Shown: positions 31,304 to 40,228, counted from the first letter of the stretch. The stretch is 41,344 nt of DNA from Bacillota bacterium (GCA_021811425.1 JAJZPA010000007.1:1-41344), one strand, 5' to 3'. Notes: a model not told the origin generated them from the letters alone. Program-made: numbers and translations.

Positions 31304-32361
31304 AGGAATTCCTCCAAGTTCTCAGGCAAATTAGCGATAAACTCAGCCAAAAGCTTACCGGAATGAACTACATCCATGAGATCCAAGGTCTCCACGGAGG
31401 TATGCATGTAGCGCAGGGGAATCGAGATGAGCCCGGTAGGGATACCTGCCTGGCTTACCTGCATCGCCCAAGCATCCGTTCCCGAACGCCCGGGAATGGG
31501 GTCGAGTTGATAGGGAAGATGGGCAGCCTGAGCACTTTCTAGAAAATGTTTGTAAATGGCCGGATGGATATTGGCCCCCAAAGCGATCGCGCTCCCTTTA
31601 CCTAATTCAATGCTGACGTTGGTATCAGGGCTCGACGCATGGGTCACATCGATAGCAATCCCGATATCAGGATGAAGCGCAAAGGCGCTGGTGGCTGCCC
31701 CCCTCAGGCCAACTTCTTCCTGAGTAGTAGCAACACAGATCACATCGTGCCTGAATCGACGTTTCGCGAGTTCCTCCAAACAAACGGCCATGACAACAAC
31801 TCCTGCCCGATCATCAAATGACTTGCCCGCGAAGGTTTGATTTAAGAGTTCATAGGTATGGCGTTTAAAAGTAGCGATATCTCCGATTTGGATAACCTCG
31901 CGGATTTCCTCCCCTTTCATTCCCACATCGATTCCCAGTTGATCCATGTGCAGGGCTCGTCCTGCTTCACTGGCTTTAAGCAAATGCGGTGGCATCGATC
32001 CGATCACCCCTGGGACTTCACGTCGACCATGGATGATCACTTCTTGGGACATGAGTGTGCGTTGATCCACTCCGGCAATATCGGTAAAACGCAGGAACCC
32101 CCTGGCATCAATGTCCGTAACCACCAGACCGACCTCATCCATGTGGGCTGCAAGCATCACTTTATACGTCCCTTGGCTCCCTTTTTTAAGGGCATAGACA
32201 TTACCAAAGCCATCGACCGATACCTCATCGGCCAGAGTGCGAAAGGTAGCAGACACCAGAGGTTCAAGCATGGATTCATACCCTGAAACCCCGCTCCCTT
32301 CGGACAAAGCCTTTAATAAATCTTTGGCGCGTTCGCTGGACGCGTTCGCCACGTTGATCAT
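31294..32361 (-). CDS. M42 family metallo-aminopeptidase (third of three)
   Basis: 355 residues as drawn. Ligands: AAHMDEVGLV, KSFDDRAGV, TTQEEVGLRGA, AIDVTHASSPD and LRYMHTSVE. The GAAAGG ribosome site abuts the ATG at 32361, so GTG at 32350-32352 (8 nt spacing) is the likelier start. It follows the dipeptidase gene by 13 nt, making a four-gene peptide-degradation unit on the minus strand. Confidence 0.92.
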   Translation of the reverse strand: MINVANASSERAKDLLKALSEGSGVSGYESMLEPLVSATFRTLADEVSVDGFGNVYALKKGSQGTYKVMLAAHMDEVGLVVTDIDARGFLRFTDIAGVDQRTLMSQEVIIHGRREVPGVIGSMPPHLLKASEAGRALHMDQLGIDVGMKGEEIREVIQIGDIATFKRHTYELLNQTFAGKSFDDRAGVVVMAVCLEELAKRRFRHDVICVATTQEEVGLRGAATSAFALHPDIGIAIDVTHASSPDTNVSIELGKGSAIALGANIHPAIYKHFLESAQAAHLPYQLDPIPGRSGTDAWAMQVSQAGIPTGLISIPLRYMHTSVETLDLMDVVHSGKLLAEFIANLPENLEEFLCF

Positions 32362-32374
32362 CCTTTCTTCGAGT

Positions 32375-33754
32375 TCACTCTGCTTGAGCCAGGTTTAGAA
32401 TGGCCTGCGCATAAACCCTGGCACTGAGCACTAAACTGTCCAGCGTGATGTATTCATCCGGACAGTGAATCACTTCCGGTTCACCAGGAAGAACTGGCCC
32501 AAAAGCCACACCCTGAGGCATCGTCTTGGCATAGGTTCCTCCGCCAATCGCGAAGGCATAAGGTTCAAGTCCGGTGACATCGGCGTAAGCCTTCAACAAG
32601 GCCTGAACCAATTCTGAATCCTTGGGCACATAGTGGGGGGCATAATCTTGTAAAACCTGTACACTATATCCGCCTTGTGTTGCCAGTTGCGTAATCGGTG
32701 CGAGGACATCCTCTCTACGAAATGTTACCGGATAGCGAATGTCGATCACGAAACGCAGGCGTTCCGACGTCATCTGCAGAAGGCCCAAGTTCAAGGACAG
32801 TCGGCCCGAAGGTTCGTCTTCAAAAGTAATGCCCAACCCCTCACCGGAAAACCCTTGGCAGGGATGGGCCAAGAGCCAGTCCAGTAAGGCGTTTTCGTCC
32901 GCACTCAAGGAGAGCGAGCGTAAAAACCGCAAAGCATAAATCACGGCATTTTTCCCGTTCTGCGGCAAACTTCCGTGTGCACCCACCCCGTGAAAAACAA
33001 GTTCCAAAGGCTCCTGTTTCCTGATCTCAGCGCTCACCCCGTGGGGAAAGGCAAATTCGCGCAGCTTCCCTGCCACCACTGCGGGAGAAATCCCCTGTAA
33101 ATTGGCCTGACAAGCATCTGGAACCATATTCGCCCGTTCTCCCCCGCTAATCGCCAGGATATGACGCAGGGCTGGGTAATCTTTGCTTACTGCAACATGC
33201 AGCATTCCTTTTTCCGCATGGATCACTGGAAACTCAGCATCTGGGGCAAAACCCAGCTTCGGTACCTCTTCTTTCTTAAAATAATATGCCATATCTGCCC
33301 AACCAGACTCCTCATCGGTTCCCAGAATGAGTCGCACTTTCTTTTTCAAAGGTATCCCAGCATCTTTGATGGCTTTCATCGCAAAAAGGGCAGCCAAGGA
33401 AGGGCCTTTGTCATCCATGGCCCCACGCCCATAAATCCGACCGTCTTTAAGCACCGCGCTGTACGGTGGAACGCTCCAGCCATCCCCCTCGGGCACGACA
33501 TCGAGATGCCCGAGAATCCCCAGCAATTCCCCGGAACCCATCTCAATATGCCCCGCATATCCATCTACATTCTTCACCGTGAAACCCAGGTTCCGGCCCA
33601 AGGCAAGCACCCAATCTAAAGCTTCCCTGATCCCCTCCCCGAAAGGGGCCCCAGGTTCGGCCTGTTGGCTTTTGACACTTTTGAACCGAATACTTTCTTG
33701 AACGGCCTTGACTAAATCCTCTTTCAGGCTTTCCAGTTCCTTATCGACACGCAT
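32375..33754 (-). CDS. pepV: PepV-like M20 dipeptidase
   Basis: 459 residues. Zn-binding and catalytic motifs: GHLDVVPEGDGW, GRGAMDDKGP, LGTDEESGW, with an inserted lid domain between and IGGGTYAKTMPQGVAFGP near the C-terminus, as in PepV. It cleaves dipeptides in the cytoplasm, finishing what the M42 aminopeptidases begin. A conventional GGAGG ribosome site precedes the ATG. It lies 42 nt after the SpoVD-like gene and 13 nt before the M42 genes. Confidence 0.92.
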   Translation of the reverse strand: MRVDKELESLKEDLVKAVQESIRFKSVKSQQAEPGAPFGEGIREALDWVLALGRNLGFTVKNVDGYAGHIEMGSGELLGILGHLDVVPEGDGWSVPPYSAVLKDGRIYGRGAMDDKGPSLAALFAMKAIKDAGIPLKKKVRLILGTDEESGWADMAYYFKKEEVPKLGFAPDAEFPVIHAEKGMLHVAVSKDYPALRHILAISGGERANMVPDACQANLQGISPAVVAGKLREFAFPHGVSAEIRKQEPLELVFHGVGAHGSLPQNGKNAVIYALRFLRSLSLSADENALLDWLLAHPCQGFSGEGLGITFEDEPSGRLSLNLGLLQMTSERLRFVIDIRYPVTFRREDVLAPITQLATQGGYSVQVLQDYAPHYVPKDSELVQALLKAYADVTGLEPYAFAIGGGTYAKTMPQGVAFGPVLPGEPEVIHCPDEYITLDSLVLSARVYAQAILNLAQAE

Positions 33755-33796
33755 GTAAAACCCTCCTGTTCTTTGCAGCTCTGTATCTTAGCTCTT

Positions 33797-35815
33797 TCAC
33801 GGCGACTGACCTAACGGCGCAAACTTGACATCCACAAGGGTGCCTTTGGCGACCACCTTGCCTGCCGCTGGATTCTGACTTTGGACTAACCCCTGGCCCG
33901 TAAAATTAAAATGAAGTTCTAATTTCCCCAAAGTTTCCCCGGCTTGCCGCATCGTCATACCGCTTAAATCAGGAACCACTGCCTCACCTTTTAGCGGCTG
34001 ACGTTCGGGTACCACCGTTTTGGGCATTGGCCGAACCGGGGCAGCACTCCTGACGGGGACAACGATGCTCTCAGTGTCTTTAGCTACCGGAATCCCATAA
34101 TACTGTAAAGCTCCTTCAAGGATTGCCTTCGCCCGGGGTGCCCCCAAAAACCCGCCTTGGTGACTTTCCCCTTGAGGCGAGTCAATCACAATCAGCAAGG
34201 CAATCTTGGGGTCATCGGCCGGGGCATAAGCCGTAAAAGAAGCAATAAAGTCCGTCTTGGAATACTGTCCCGTCTTCGGATCTACTTTCTGAGCAGTTCC
34301 CGTCTTGGCGGCTATCTTTACCCCAGGAATAGCTACGGCGTGGCCTGTCCCTTCATTAACGACCTTTTCCAGAATCCCCGTCATTTCTGTCGCTGTAGCT
34401 TTGGAAATCACCTGCCGGATCGCCTCCGGTTTAGTTTGGGACACTAATTTGCCGCCCACCGTCGTAACCTTATCCACGATATAGGGCTTATAGAGGGTCC
34501 CCCCATTGGCCACGGCGGAAATGGCGGTAAGCATTTGTATTGGGGTTACCAGATTAGCCTGTCCGAAAGACATCGTTGCCAATTCAATCTCGCGTGCTTT
34601 CTCAATGGGAACTAAAAGTCCACTCTCTTCCCCGGCAAGATCCACGCCGGTTTTCGCCCCAAACCCAAATGCCCTGAGATAGGTATAAAAAGGTTTCACG
34701 CCTAGCTTTTGTCCCACTTGGGCTAAGACAACATTCGAAGACAATTCCATCCCCTGTGTGAACGTGAGTTTGCCATGAGGCTTCTGATCCGAATCCCAGT
34801 TAGTGATTCGCTGAGGACCCACTTGATAATACCCCGGATCCGCAAACTTTTCATCCGGTGCTACCGCTCCTTCTTCCAAAGCCGCCGAACCTGTGATGAT
34901 CTTGAACGTTGATCCCGGTTCATAAGACATGCTAATGGCCCGATTGCGCCGCTCCTCAGGCGCTGCTTTGGCATAGTCGTTCGGGTTAAATGTGGGCCGG
35001 GAACCGAGTCCCAGGATTTTTCCGGTCTTCGGATCCATCGCTAAAATGGTCACACTTTTTGCTTTCGTCGTCTTTGCCAAATCATCGAGTTGTTGTTCGA
35101 TTAAGTACTGGATCGTTGAATCCAGGGTCAGGCTGAGGTTATTCCCCGCTTGTGCCGGATCATCCTGATGCGTTGCATCAATGATGGAACGGCTACCGGT
35201 ATCTTGCTCTTCGGACGCAAACCCCGTTTGGCCAAAAAGCGTTTTATCGTAAGCCGCTTCAACCCCCTCTACTCCATGCCCGGAAGCATTAACAATACCC
35301 AGCACGGATGCCGCCAAGGCATCCATGGGATAAACCCTTTTGGCCTCATCCCTGAGCCCAATTCCAGGTATCTTCAACTGCATGATTTCTTCCGACTTAT
35401 GTATATCCACCTGATGTGCCAAACTAACCCAAAGCTGATCTTTGCTCAGCTTGGCTAAAATATCCGGGGCACTCTGCTGCAAGATCCCAGCAAGCTTCAG
35501 GGACATTGCCTCTTTGGTCATTTTGGTATATTGCCCTTTAGCTATGAGTTCGTTCAGGGACTTTGGATCAGCATAAACTTCCTTAACCGGCATACTCTGG
35601 GCTAAAACATGTCCTTGAGCATCATAGATCGTCCCCCGATCCGGCAAGAGACTTTGATCGACGGTTCGACGCTCAATGCCTTTGGCCTCCAAGGCAGAGG
35701 CCTGAAAAACCTGAAACCAAACCAGCTTCAGTGACACTGCGGCAAAACCCAAGGCCAGAACCAAATAAACGATCCACTCCCTGGCAAAATAGCCCGGCGC
35801 CTTTTTCCTTTTCAA
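33797..35815 (-). CDS. Class B penicillin-binding protein, SpoVD/FtsI-like, with PASTA domain
   Basis: 672 residues from TTG. One N-terminal transmembrane helix (WIVYLVLALGFAAVSLKLVWF), then a dimerisation domain with DRGTIYDAQGHVLA. The transpeptidase domain carries STFK (about 302), SSN (about 358) and KTGTAQ (about 505). A single PASTA domain (VVPDLSGMTMRQAGETLGKL) lies at the C-terminus, after a Pro/Val-rich linker. PASTA and overall layout match SpoVD of spore formers, which builds cortex peptidoglycan; FtsI-like septal function is the alternative. Not in a division cluster here: it heads a run of peptidase genes. Confidence 0.88.
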   Translation of the reverse strand: MKRKKAPGYFAREWIVYLVLALGFAAVSLKLVWFQVFQASALEAKGIERRTVDQSLLPDRGTIYDAQGHVLAQSMPVKEVYADPKSLNELIAKGQYTKMTKEAMSLKLAGILQQSAPDILAKLSKDQLWVSLAHQVDIHKSEEIMQLKIPGIGLRDEAKRVYPMDALAASVLGIVNASGHGVEGVEAAYDKTLFGQTGFASEEQDTGSRSIIDATHQDDPAQAGNNLSLTLDSTIQYLIEQQLDDLAKTTKAKSVTILAMDPKTGKILGLGSRPTFNPNDYAKAAPEERRNRAISMSYEPGSTFKIITGSAALEEGAVAPDEKFADPGYYQVGPQRITNWDSDQKPHGKLTFTQGMELSSNVVLAQVGQKLGVKPFYTYLRAFGFGAKTGVDLAGEESGLLVPIEKAREIELATMSFGQANLVTPIQMLTAISAVANGGTLYKPYIVDKVTTVGGKLVSQTKPEAIRQVISKATATEMTGILEKVVNEGTGHAVAIPGVKIAAKTGTAQKVDPKTGQYSKTDFIASFTAYAPADDPKIALLIVIDSPQGESHQGGFLGAPRAKAILEGALQYYGIPVAKDTESIVVPVRSAAPVRPMPKTVVPERQPLKGEAVVPDLSGMTMRQAGETLGKLELHFNFTGQGLVQSQNPAAGKVVAKGTLVDVKFAPLGQSP

Positions 35816-35920
35816 AAGAACACCAGCTCCTCTACAAACTCCATCTCATTATAGCATCTTTTTTACCGTGTACCCATAAGCTGTAGACAAATCCAACTAC
35901 ATAACCAAAGGAGGATGTCT

Positions 35921-36094
35921 ATGGAAACCCAAGAATTAGCCACTCAGATTACTGTGGCCTGGCTAAATGCCTTTGCCACCATTACCAAGGAGCTGAGCCA
36001 TGTCGAACAACACATCCCAACTCCGAGTGAAGTCTGCGAGTTTTTCCTGACGATAGTTCAAGCGCTAGAAAAAAGTGCAAATTCTGAGCGTTAG
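35921..36094 (+). CDS. Small protein, 57 residues, function unknown
   Basis: ATG at 35921 with AAAGGAGG 6 nt upstream, ended by TAG at 36092. The product METQELATQITVAWLNAFAT continues into two predicted amphipathic helices separated by HIPTPSEVCEF, with one Cys. There is no signal peptide or transmembrane helix. It is a stand-alone gene divergent from the SpoVD-like gene, with an inverted repeat 11 nt past its stop. No family recognised; the perfect ribosome site and isolated terminator-like repeat support expression. Confidence 0.65.
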   Translation: METQELATQITVAWLNAFATITKELSHVEQHIPTPSEVCEFFLTIVQALEKSANSER

Positions 36095-36104
36095 TGGCAG
36101 GGAA

Positions 36105-36175
36105 AGAGCCCATGCTTTCTTAACTATCGATGGCAATTGTGTAAAACCACCTCGCCAAGAAAGAGCATGGACTCT
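36105..36175. repeat. Long imperfect inverted repeat after the 57-aa gene
   Basis: Left arm AGAGCCCATGCTTTCTT, right arm AAGAAAGAGCATGGACTCT, about 35 nt apart; pairing needs a 2-nt bulge. No T-run follows. It could terminate the small gene, or be a small structured RNA or a decayed mobile-element end. Confidence 0.55.
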
Positions 36176-36256
36176 ACTTGTAGTTTCTCCTTAGGGTAGA
36201 AATCCATGCGCAATCAGCCCTCAAAATAAATTTGTATTTTATTACATAAATGGGAC

Positions 36257-37189
36257 TTATATAGTTTTAATCTCGCCTAGCGCGGTGATCACAGCTCCGC
36301 ATACGAGCCCTCCAAGATGGGCATAATTGTCGATCCCCGGTTGAATCATGCCAAAAACAAGGTTAACCGCAGTGACCACCACCAGATTCATCCCCAGTCC
36401 GGAACGCCAAAGCTGGGGATGCCTCCAACTATAGAGGATCAATGCTCCCAGCAGGCCAAAAATGGCTGCAGAGGCACCGGCTGATAGAGCAGGCGACAAC
36501 AAGAAACTAGACAAGGTACCACCAACACCACTGACGAGATAGAGAACTAAGAAGCGTCCATGCCCGAATAACTCCTCCGCAAACGGCCCTAGAAACCAAA
36601 GGGCATAAAGATTAAAGGCTAAGTGCATCAGACCGATATGGATAAAATTAGCGGTTAGGAGACGCCAAACCTCTCCCTGTTGAATGAGCAAATTCACCTT
36701 CGCTCCAAAAGCAATTAACACATCGGTGTGCGTCGACCCGCCGGCGATTTCCATGAGCAGAAAAACAAGGACGTTAAGCACCAGAAATGTATAGGTGAAA
36801 ATGGGGATATGTCCCCTGCTTGCTTTCCGCTCCGCCAAGGACCTAACTTCCCCTTGAAGCGATCCCTCCAGCCAATGACGCATGGGCTGTGAGTTCGCTT
36901 GAGGATAGGGGAAAATCTCTCCTGTTCGCAGATCCCAAAACCAGTACTGGTGGATGCCATCAACTTGGCGCAAAAGAGCTGAATCCACTCCCCCCGGACA
37001 GAAAACAAGAACATCCCCAACCCTTGCATCCTGTGGCACAACTAAGGGAGGCAGTGTTTCTCCGGGGGAAAGGGTCAAAAGGGCCATACCCCGTTCGTTT
37101 AATGGCTCCCAAGCCCCTAACCATCCATTCGGTAGAACCTGAGTCAGCCAACCCGCTTGATTTAGAGCCGTAAGGATCCGTTCGAGCAT
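36257..37189 (-). CDS. Rhomboid family intramembrane serine protease
   Basis: 310 residues from ATG 37187-37189 (AAAGGAG 5 nt upstream); the frame is open to 37294 but has no ribosome site there. Residues 1-130 form a soluble N-terminal domain. The membrane part has about six or seven helices with HIGLMHLAFNLYALWFLG, the serine motif GASAAIFG (usually GASGAIFG) and the catalytic His in NYAHLGGLVCG, so the Ser-His dyad is intact. It cleaves membrane proteins within the bilayer; the substrate is unknown. Neighbours are unrelated. Confidence 0.9.
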   Translation of the reverse strand: MLERILTALNQAGWLTQVLPNGWLGAWEPLNERGMALLTLSPGETLPPLVVPQDARVGDVLVFCPGGVDSALLRQVDGIHQYWFWDLRTGEIFPYPQANSQPMRHWLEGSLQGEVRSLAERKASRGHIPIFTYTFLVLNVLVFLLMEIAGGSTHTDVLIAFGAKVNLLIQQGEVWRLLTANFIHIGLMHLAFNLYALWFLGPFAEELFGHGRFLVLYLVSGVGGTLSSFLLSPALSAGASAAIFGLLGALILYSWRHPQLWRSGLGMNLVVVTAVNLVFGMIQPGIDNYAHLGGLVCGAVITALGEIKTI

Positions 37190-37325
37190 AAGAACTCCTT
37201 TCCCTATGTATATTTTTGTATTCCGATACCGGACAGGCGCGAAGCACTGCCGGCATCGGACATGAGAAGCGTAGATAGCAGAAGAGGAAGACATATCCAG
37301 TTAGAGAATCTCGAAAAGATGGGAA

Positions 37326-37724
37326 TTAACGGGCTGGGATCAAGAGACGTTGTCCAGGATAGATCAGGTTCGGATTGCCGAGATGGTTGTAGCCGGCAAC
37401 CTCTCTCCAATCGAGTCCATAACGTTTGGCAATCTTATAAACGGTTTCACCTTTGCGTACGACATGGACTAGCGGCCTTGGCCCTACTTCCACCTCACAT
37501 TCGGCATGCTCATAATGCATCGGCGGATAGCCTGGCACTGCGTACTCTGTGCAGGTTGCATGCATGCTCTCACCTACGCCAGGTCCGGCGAATCCGGCTG
37601 CGTCCATTCCTGGCATTCCTGGCATTCCTGCCATTCCTGGCATTGCTGCCATTCCCATTTGGCCATCACCCATCGGCATTGGAGCGGAAAAAGCCTGAAC
37701 CGGTTGATGTTTTCCAAAAAACAT
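37326..37724 (-). CDS. LysM-domain protein with Met/Gly-rich N-terminus
   Basis: 132 residues; AGGAGGAA precedes the ATG. The C-terminal 45 residues are a LysM peptidoglycan-binding domain (HVVRKGETVYKIAKRYGLDWREVAGYNHLGNPNLIYPGQRLLIP). Residues 20-45 repeat MPGM/AGM/PGM; the middle has CTEY, HYEHAECE and several His. There is no signal peptide, as in cytoplasmically assembled spore coat or inter-coat proteins such as SafA-like proteins. A spore-coat role is inferred. The DNA of the repeat is a run of 9-nt units. Confidence 0.8.
   Translation of the reverse strand: MFFGKHQPVQAFSAPMPMGDGQMGMAAMPGMAGMPGMPGMDAAGFAGPGVGESMHATCTEYAVPGYPPMHYEHAECEVEVGPRPLVHVVRKGETVYKIAKRYGLDWREVAGYNHLGNPNLIYPGQRLLIPAR
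37605..37658. repeat. 9-nt tandem repeat (CATTCCTGG) inside the LysM gene
   Basis: Six consecutive 9-nt units, four of them exact or one base off CATTCCTGG, encoding the PGM/AGM tripeptides on the minus strand. Confidence 0.85.
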
Positions 37725-37832
37725 TTTCCATTCCTCCTAATTTTTATAACAATGATGCTAGCGGTTTAAATCCTGTTCTGTTATAAAAATATGGAATTTA
37801 TGGAGACTCGTGCGTGTACCTGGAGAAAAATC

Positions 37833-38549
37833 TCATCCTTTTTCCCCGAGCACCGCCCGTAAGAGACTGGGAATTCCGTAATGATTCTTGCCAGAGCCGT
37901 ACCCCGCGCGAGACAAGGTCATACGGGGAAACCCGGATTGTTCAGCCAAGGCACGAATCAAGGCTGCCCCTGTGGGAGTGATCAATTCCCCTTCGATACC
38001 AGACTCCTTAACTTCAAAGCTCTCCAACAGGGCTACCGCTGCCGGAGCCGGCAGTGGCAAGGTTCCGTGGGCACACTCCACAAACCCGTGGGACCAAGGC
38101 AAGGTTGAGACATAGACTTTCTCAACTCCCAGTTGATCTAAGGCGATGGCAGTACCCACAATATCGACCAAGGAATCCACCGCACCCACTTCGTGAAAAT
38201 GAACCTCTTCTATGCTACTACCGTGCACACGAGCTTCCGCCTGCGCCAAGGTACGAAACACCTTGATCGCAAATTCTTTAGCCCGCACACTCAGATCTCC
38301 CTTTTCAATCATCTGTTCAATCTCCGGGAGATGCCGATTCCCTGAATGAGCGCTAGTGAACAAGACATTGATATCAGTGGCCTGAATCCCCATCACTTGC
38401 CTGTTTTTAACCTCCAAAGCAAACTTGCTCAGCCCCATGGATTGCAGTTGGCGCACGATTTCCTCTGGCTCAGCACCCAAAGCAAGCAAAGAACCTAAAG
38501 CCATATCCCCGCTGATACCCGCGAACGCATCCCAATATAGTACTCTCAT
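37833..38549 (-). CDS. larC: LarC N-terminal domain (LarC1), nickel-pincer cofactor synthesis
   Basis: 238 residues. MRVLYWDAFAGISGDMALGSLLALGA, the HFHEVGAVDSLVDIVG metal-region motif and GELITPTGAALI identify LarC, a CTP-dependent nickel insertase. Full proteins have a further C-terminal domain (LarC2) needed for activity in the model enzyme; here the frame stops at VLGEKG, and neither the -1 frame (about 15 codons) nor the next 100 nt encode it. The start overlaps the larB stop as ATGA. The pathway may use a LarC2 coded elsewhere or the gene is truncated. Confidence 0.88.
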   Translation of the reverse strand: MRVLYWDAFAGISGDMALGSLLALGAEPEEIVRQLQSMGLSKFALEVKNRQVMGIQATDINVLFTSAHSGNRHLPEIEQMIEKGDLSVRAKEFAIKVFRTLAQAEARVHGSSIEEVHFHEVGAVDSLVDIVGTAIALDQLGVEKVYVSTLPWSHGFVECAHGTLPLPAPAAVALLESFEVKESGIEGELITPTGAALIRALAEQSGFPRMTLSRAGYGSGKNHYGIPSLLRAVLGEKG

Positions 38550-39328
38550 GATTTTTTCTCCTTGTCAATTTGATGAACCATGCGCCGAATGATAGCGGAA
38601 GCAAGCGAAGCGGCTCCAAACCCATTGTCGATATTGACCACCCCGATTCCGGATGCACAGCTGTTGAGCATGCTCAGTAAAGCAGCCAGTCCCTGAAAAT
38701 GGGCACCATAGCCAACACTGGTCGGCACGGCAATGACTGGCTGCTCCACCAGTCCCCCGACCACACTGGCCAGAGCACCTTCCATGCCGGCAACCGCGAT
38801 AATCACATCGCTTGCTTCCAGGGCCTGACGCTGAGCCAACAGGCGATGCAGCCCTGCCACCCCCACATCAAACAAGGTTTCCACATCATGCCCCATAAAG
38901 CGCGCGCTAAGAACTGCCTCTTGAGCCACAGGCAGATCAGCGGTTCCCGCCGTCATCACCAGGATCCTTCCCCGATACCTAGGTTCATCAGACAGTGGGT
39001 GCAAAAGCAAACAGCGGGCGAGCGCATCATAATAAGCCTCTGGGAACTCCCTTATAATCAACTCGGCCTTGTTGGGTTCAAGGCGGGTCGCCAGGACATT
39101 TTCTGCGTGCTCTCCGAGGTGTCTTAATATTTCAATGATGTGCTCCGTTGCTTTACCTTGGCAGAAAATCACTTCGGCCTGCCCTGTCCGCAAGGCCCGA
39201 TGGTGATCCAACCGGGCAAAACCCAGGTCTTCATAGGGAAGATCCTTTAAGCGTTCTACGGCCTCTTCGACAGATGCTTCCCCATGCTGCACTTGCTGGA
39301 GCAAGGCGCGAATATCTCCTTCCCTCAT
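38546..39328 (-). CDS. larB: LarB, nickel-pincer nucleotide synthesis carboxylase
   Basis: 260 residues. The N-terminal DIRALLQQVQHGEASVEEAVERLKDLPYEDLGFARLDHHRALRTG is the LarB-specific segment. The C-terminal half is the PurE-like domain (RILVMTAGTADLPVAQEA, PVIAVPTSVGYGAHFQGLAALLSMLNSCASGI). LarB carboxylates and hydrolyses nicotinate adenine dinucleotide, the first step toward the nickel-pincer cofactor of lactate racemase. Start and stop both overlap neighbours by 4 nt, placing it in the larE-larB-larC operon. LarA, the racemase, is not in the window. Confidence 0.94.
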   Translation of the reverse strand: MREGDIRALLQQVQHGEASVEEAVERLKDLPYEDLGFARLDHHRALRTGQAEVIFCQGKATEHIIEILRHLGEHAENVLATRLEPNKAELIIREFPEAYYDALARCLLLHPLSDEPRYRGRILVMTAGTADLPVAQEAVLSARFMGHDVETLFDVGVAGLHRLLAQRQALEASDVIIAVAGMEGALASVVGGLVEQPVIAVPTSVGYGAHFQGLAALLSMLNSCASGIGVVNIDNGFGAASLASAIIRRMVHQIDKEKKS

Positions 39329-40143
39329 GCTTGACCCTCCGCTGGATTGAGGCTCCCGGAACGCAAACCCTCAAGATCTAAAGTGATATAGCGTAACCCG
39401 AACTGGTGAAATGCTGCGTTGACTTCCTTCTGAATCGCTAGCAAGCGCGGAAAATCCCCGAGCGGAACCTCGATTCGGGCCAAATCCTGATGGGTACGAA
39501 CCCGTAGCCCCCGAAAACCCTGGGAACGCAAAAAATCCTCGGCTTGTTCTACTTGGCGTAATCGAGCTTCGGTAATGCGCTCCCCATAGGGGATGCGGGA
39601 AGCCAGGCAAGCCATCGAGGGTTTGTTCCATGTCGGCAAACCACGCCGTCGTGATAATTCCCGGATCTCCTCTTTGGTCAAGCCCAACGTTTTGAGGGGG
39701 CTTCCGATTCCCAATTCGGCTAACGCTTTGCGCCCTGGTCGGTAATCCCCTTCATCTGAAGCATTCGTCCCATCCAGAACCGTCGCAACGCCTGTCGCCT
39801 GCCCATAAGCCAACAACTTTTGAAAGATCGCCGTTTTGCAAAAATAGCAGCGTTCCGGCGCATTGGCAACAAAGCCTTCCACCTGAAACATATCCATTTC
39901 CAAGACCACTAGTGGAAAGTGAAACACTTCCGCGAGCGCGACGGCCTCCTTCGCTTCTTCCTGCGCCAGCATCGTCCCTTTGAACAAGACACCCTTCGCT
40001 TTGTCCCCTAAAGCTTCCTGCGCGATAGTCATCAAATAGGTGGAATCTACGCCTCCGGAAAACGCAATCATGACGTTAAGCTGTTGCCGCAAATATTCCA
40101 GGAGTCTTTGCTCTTTCTCATCCAGTGGTGTTCTCATTGACAT
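39325..40143 (-). CDS. larE: LarE, ATP-dependent sulfur transferase for nickel-pincer cofactor
   Basis: 272 residues. The PP-loop SGGVDSTYL (about 30) activates the substrate carboxylates as adenylates. CYFCKTAIF and MACLASRIPYGE give three cysteines, the pattern of LarE forms that carry a [4Fe-4S] cluster and use it for sulfur transfer, unlike the single sacrificial Cys of Lactobacillus LarE. It is the first gene of the larE-larB-larC operon; the stop overlaps larB by 4 nt. The 160-nt region upstream contains the fixX terminator. Confidence 0.93.
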   Translation of the reverse strand: MSMRTPLDEKEQRLLEYLRQQLNVMIAFSGGVDSTYLMTIAQEALGDKAKGVLFKGTMLAQEEAKEAVALAEVFHFPLVVLEMDMFQVEGFVANAPERCYFCKTAIFQKLLAYGQATGVATVLDGTNASDEGDYRPGRKALAELGIGSPLKTLGLTKEEIRELSRRRGLPTWNKPSMACLASRIPYGERITEARLRQVEQAEDFLRSQGFRGLRVRTHQDLARIEVPLGDFPRLLAIQKEVNAAFHQFGLRYITLDLEGLRSGSLNPAEGQA

Positions 40144-40228
40144 TCCCCGTATCCCTTTCTTTCACTCACTTACCCTCATTCTAGCGAATGCTTCGAAACC
40201 TGTCAAAGCTAGGCGCAGTTAGGCGCGT

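Noticed and set aside
37190-37294. 35-residue extension of the rhomboid protein
   Set aside because: No ribosome site; the ATG at 37189 has AAAGGAG at good spacing and begins the recognisable domain.
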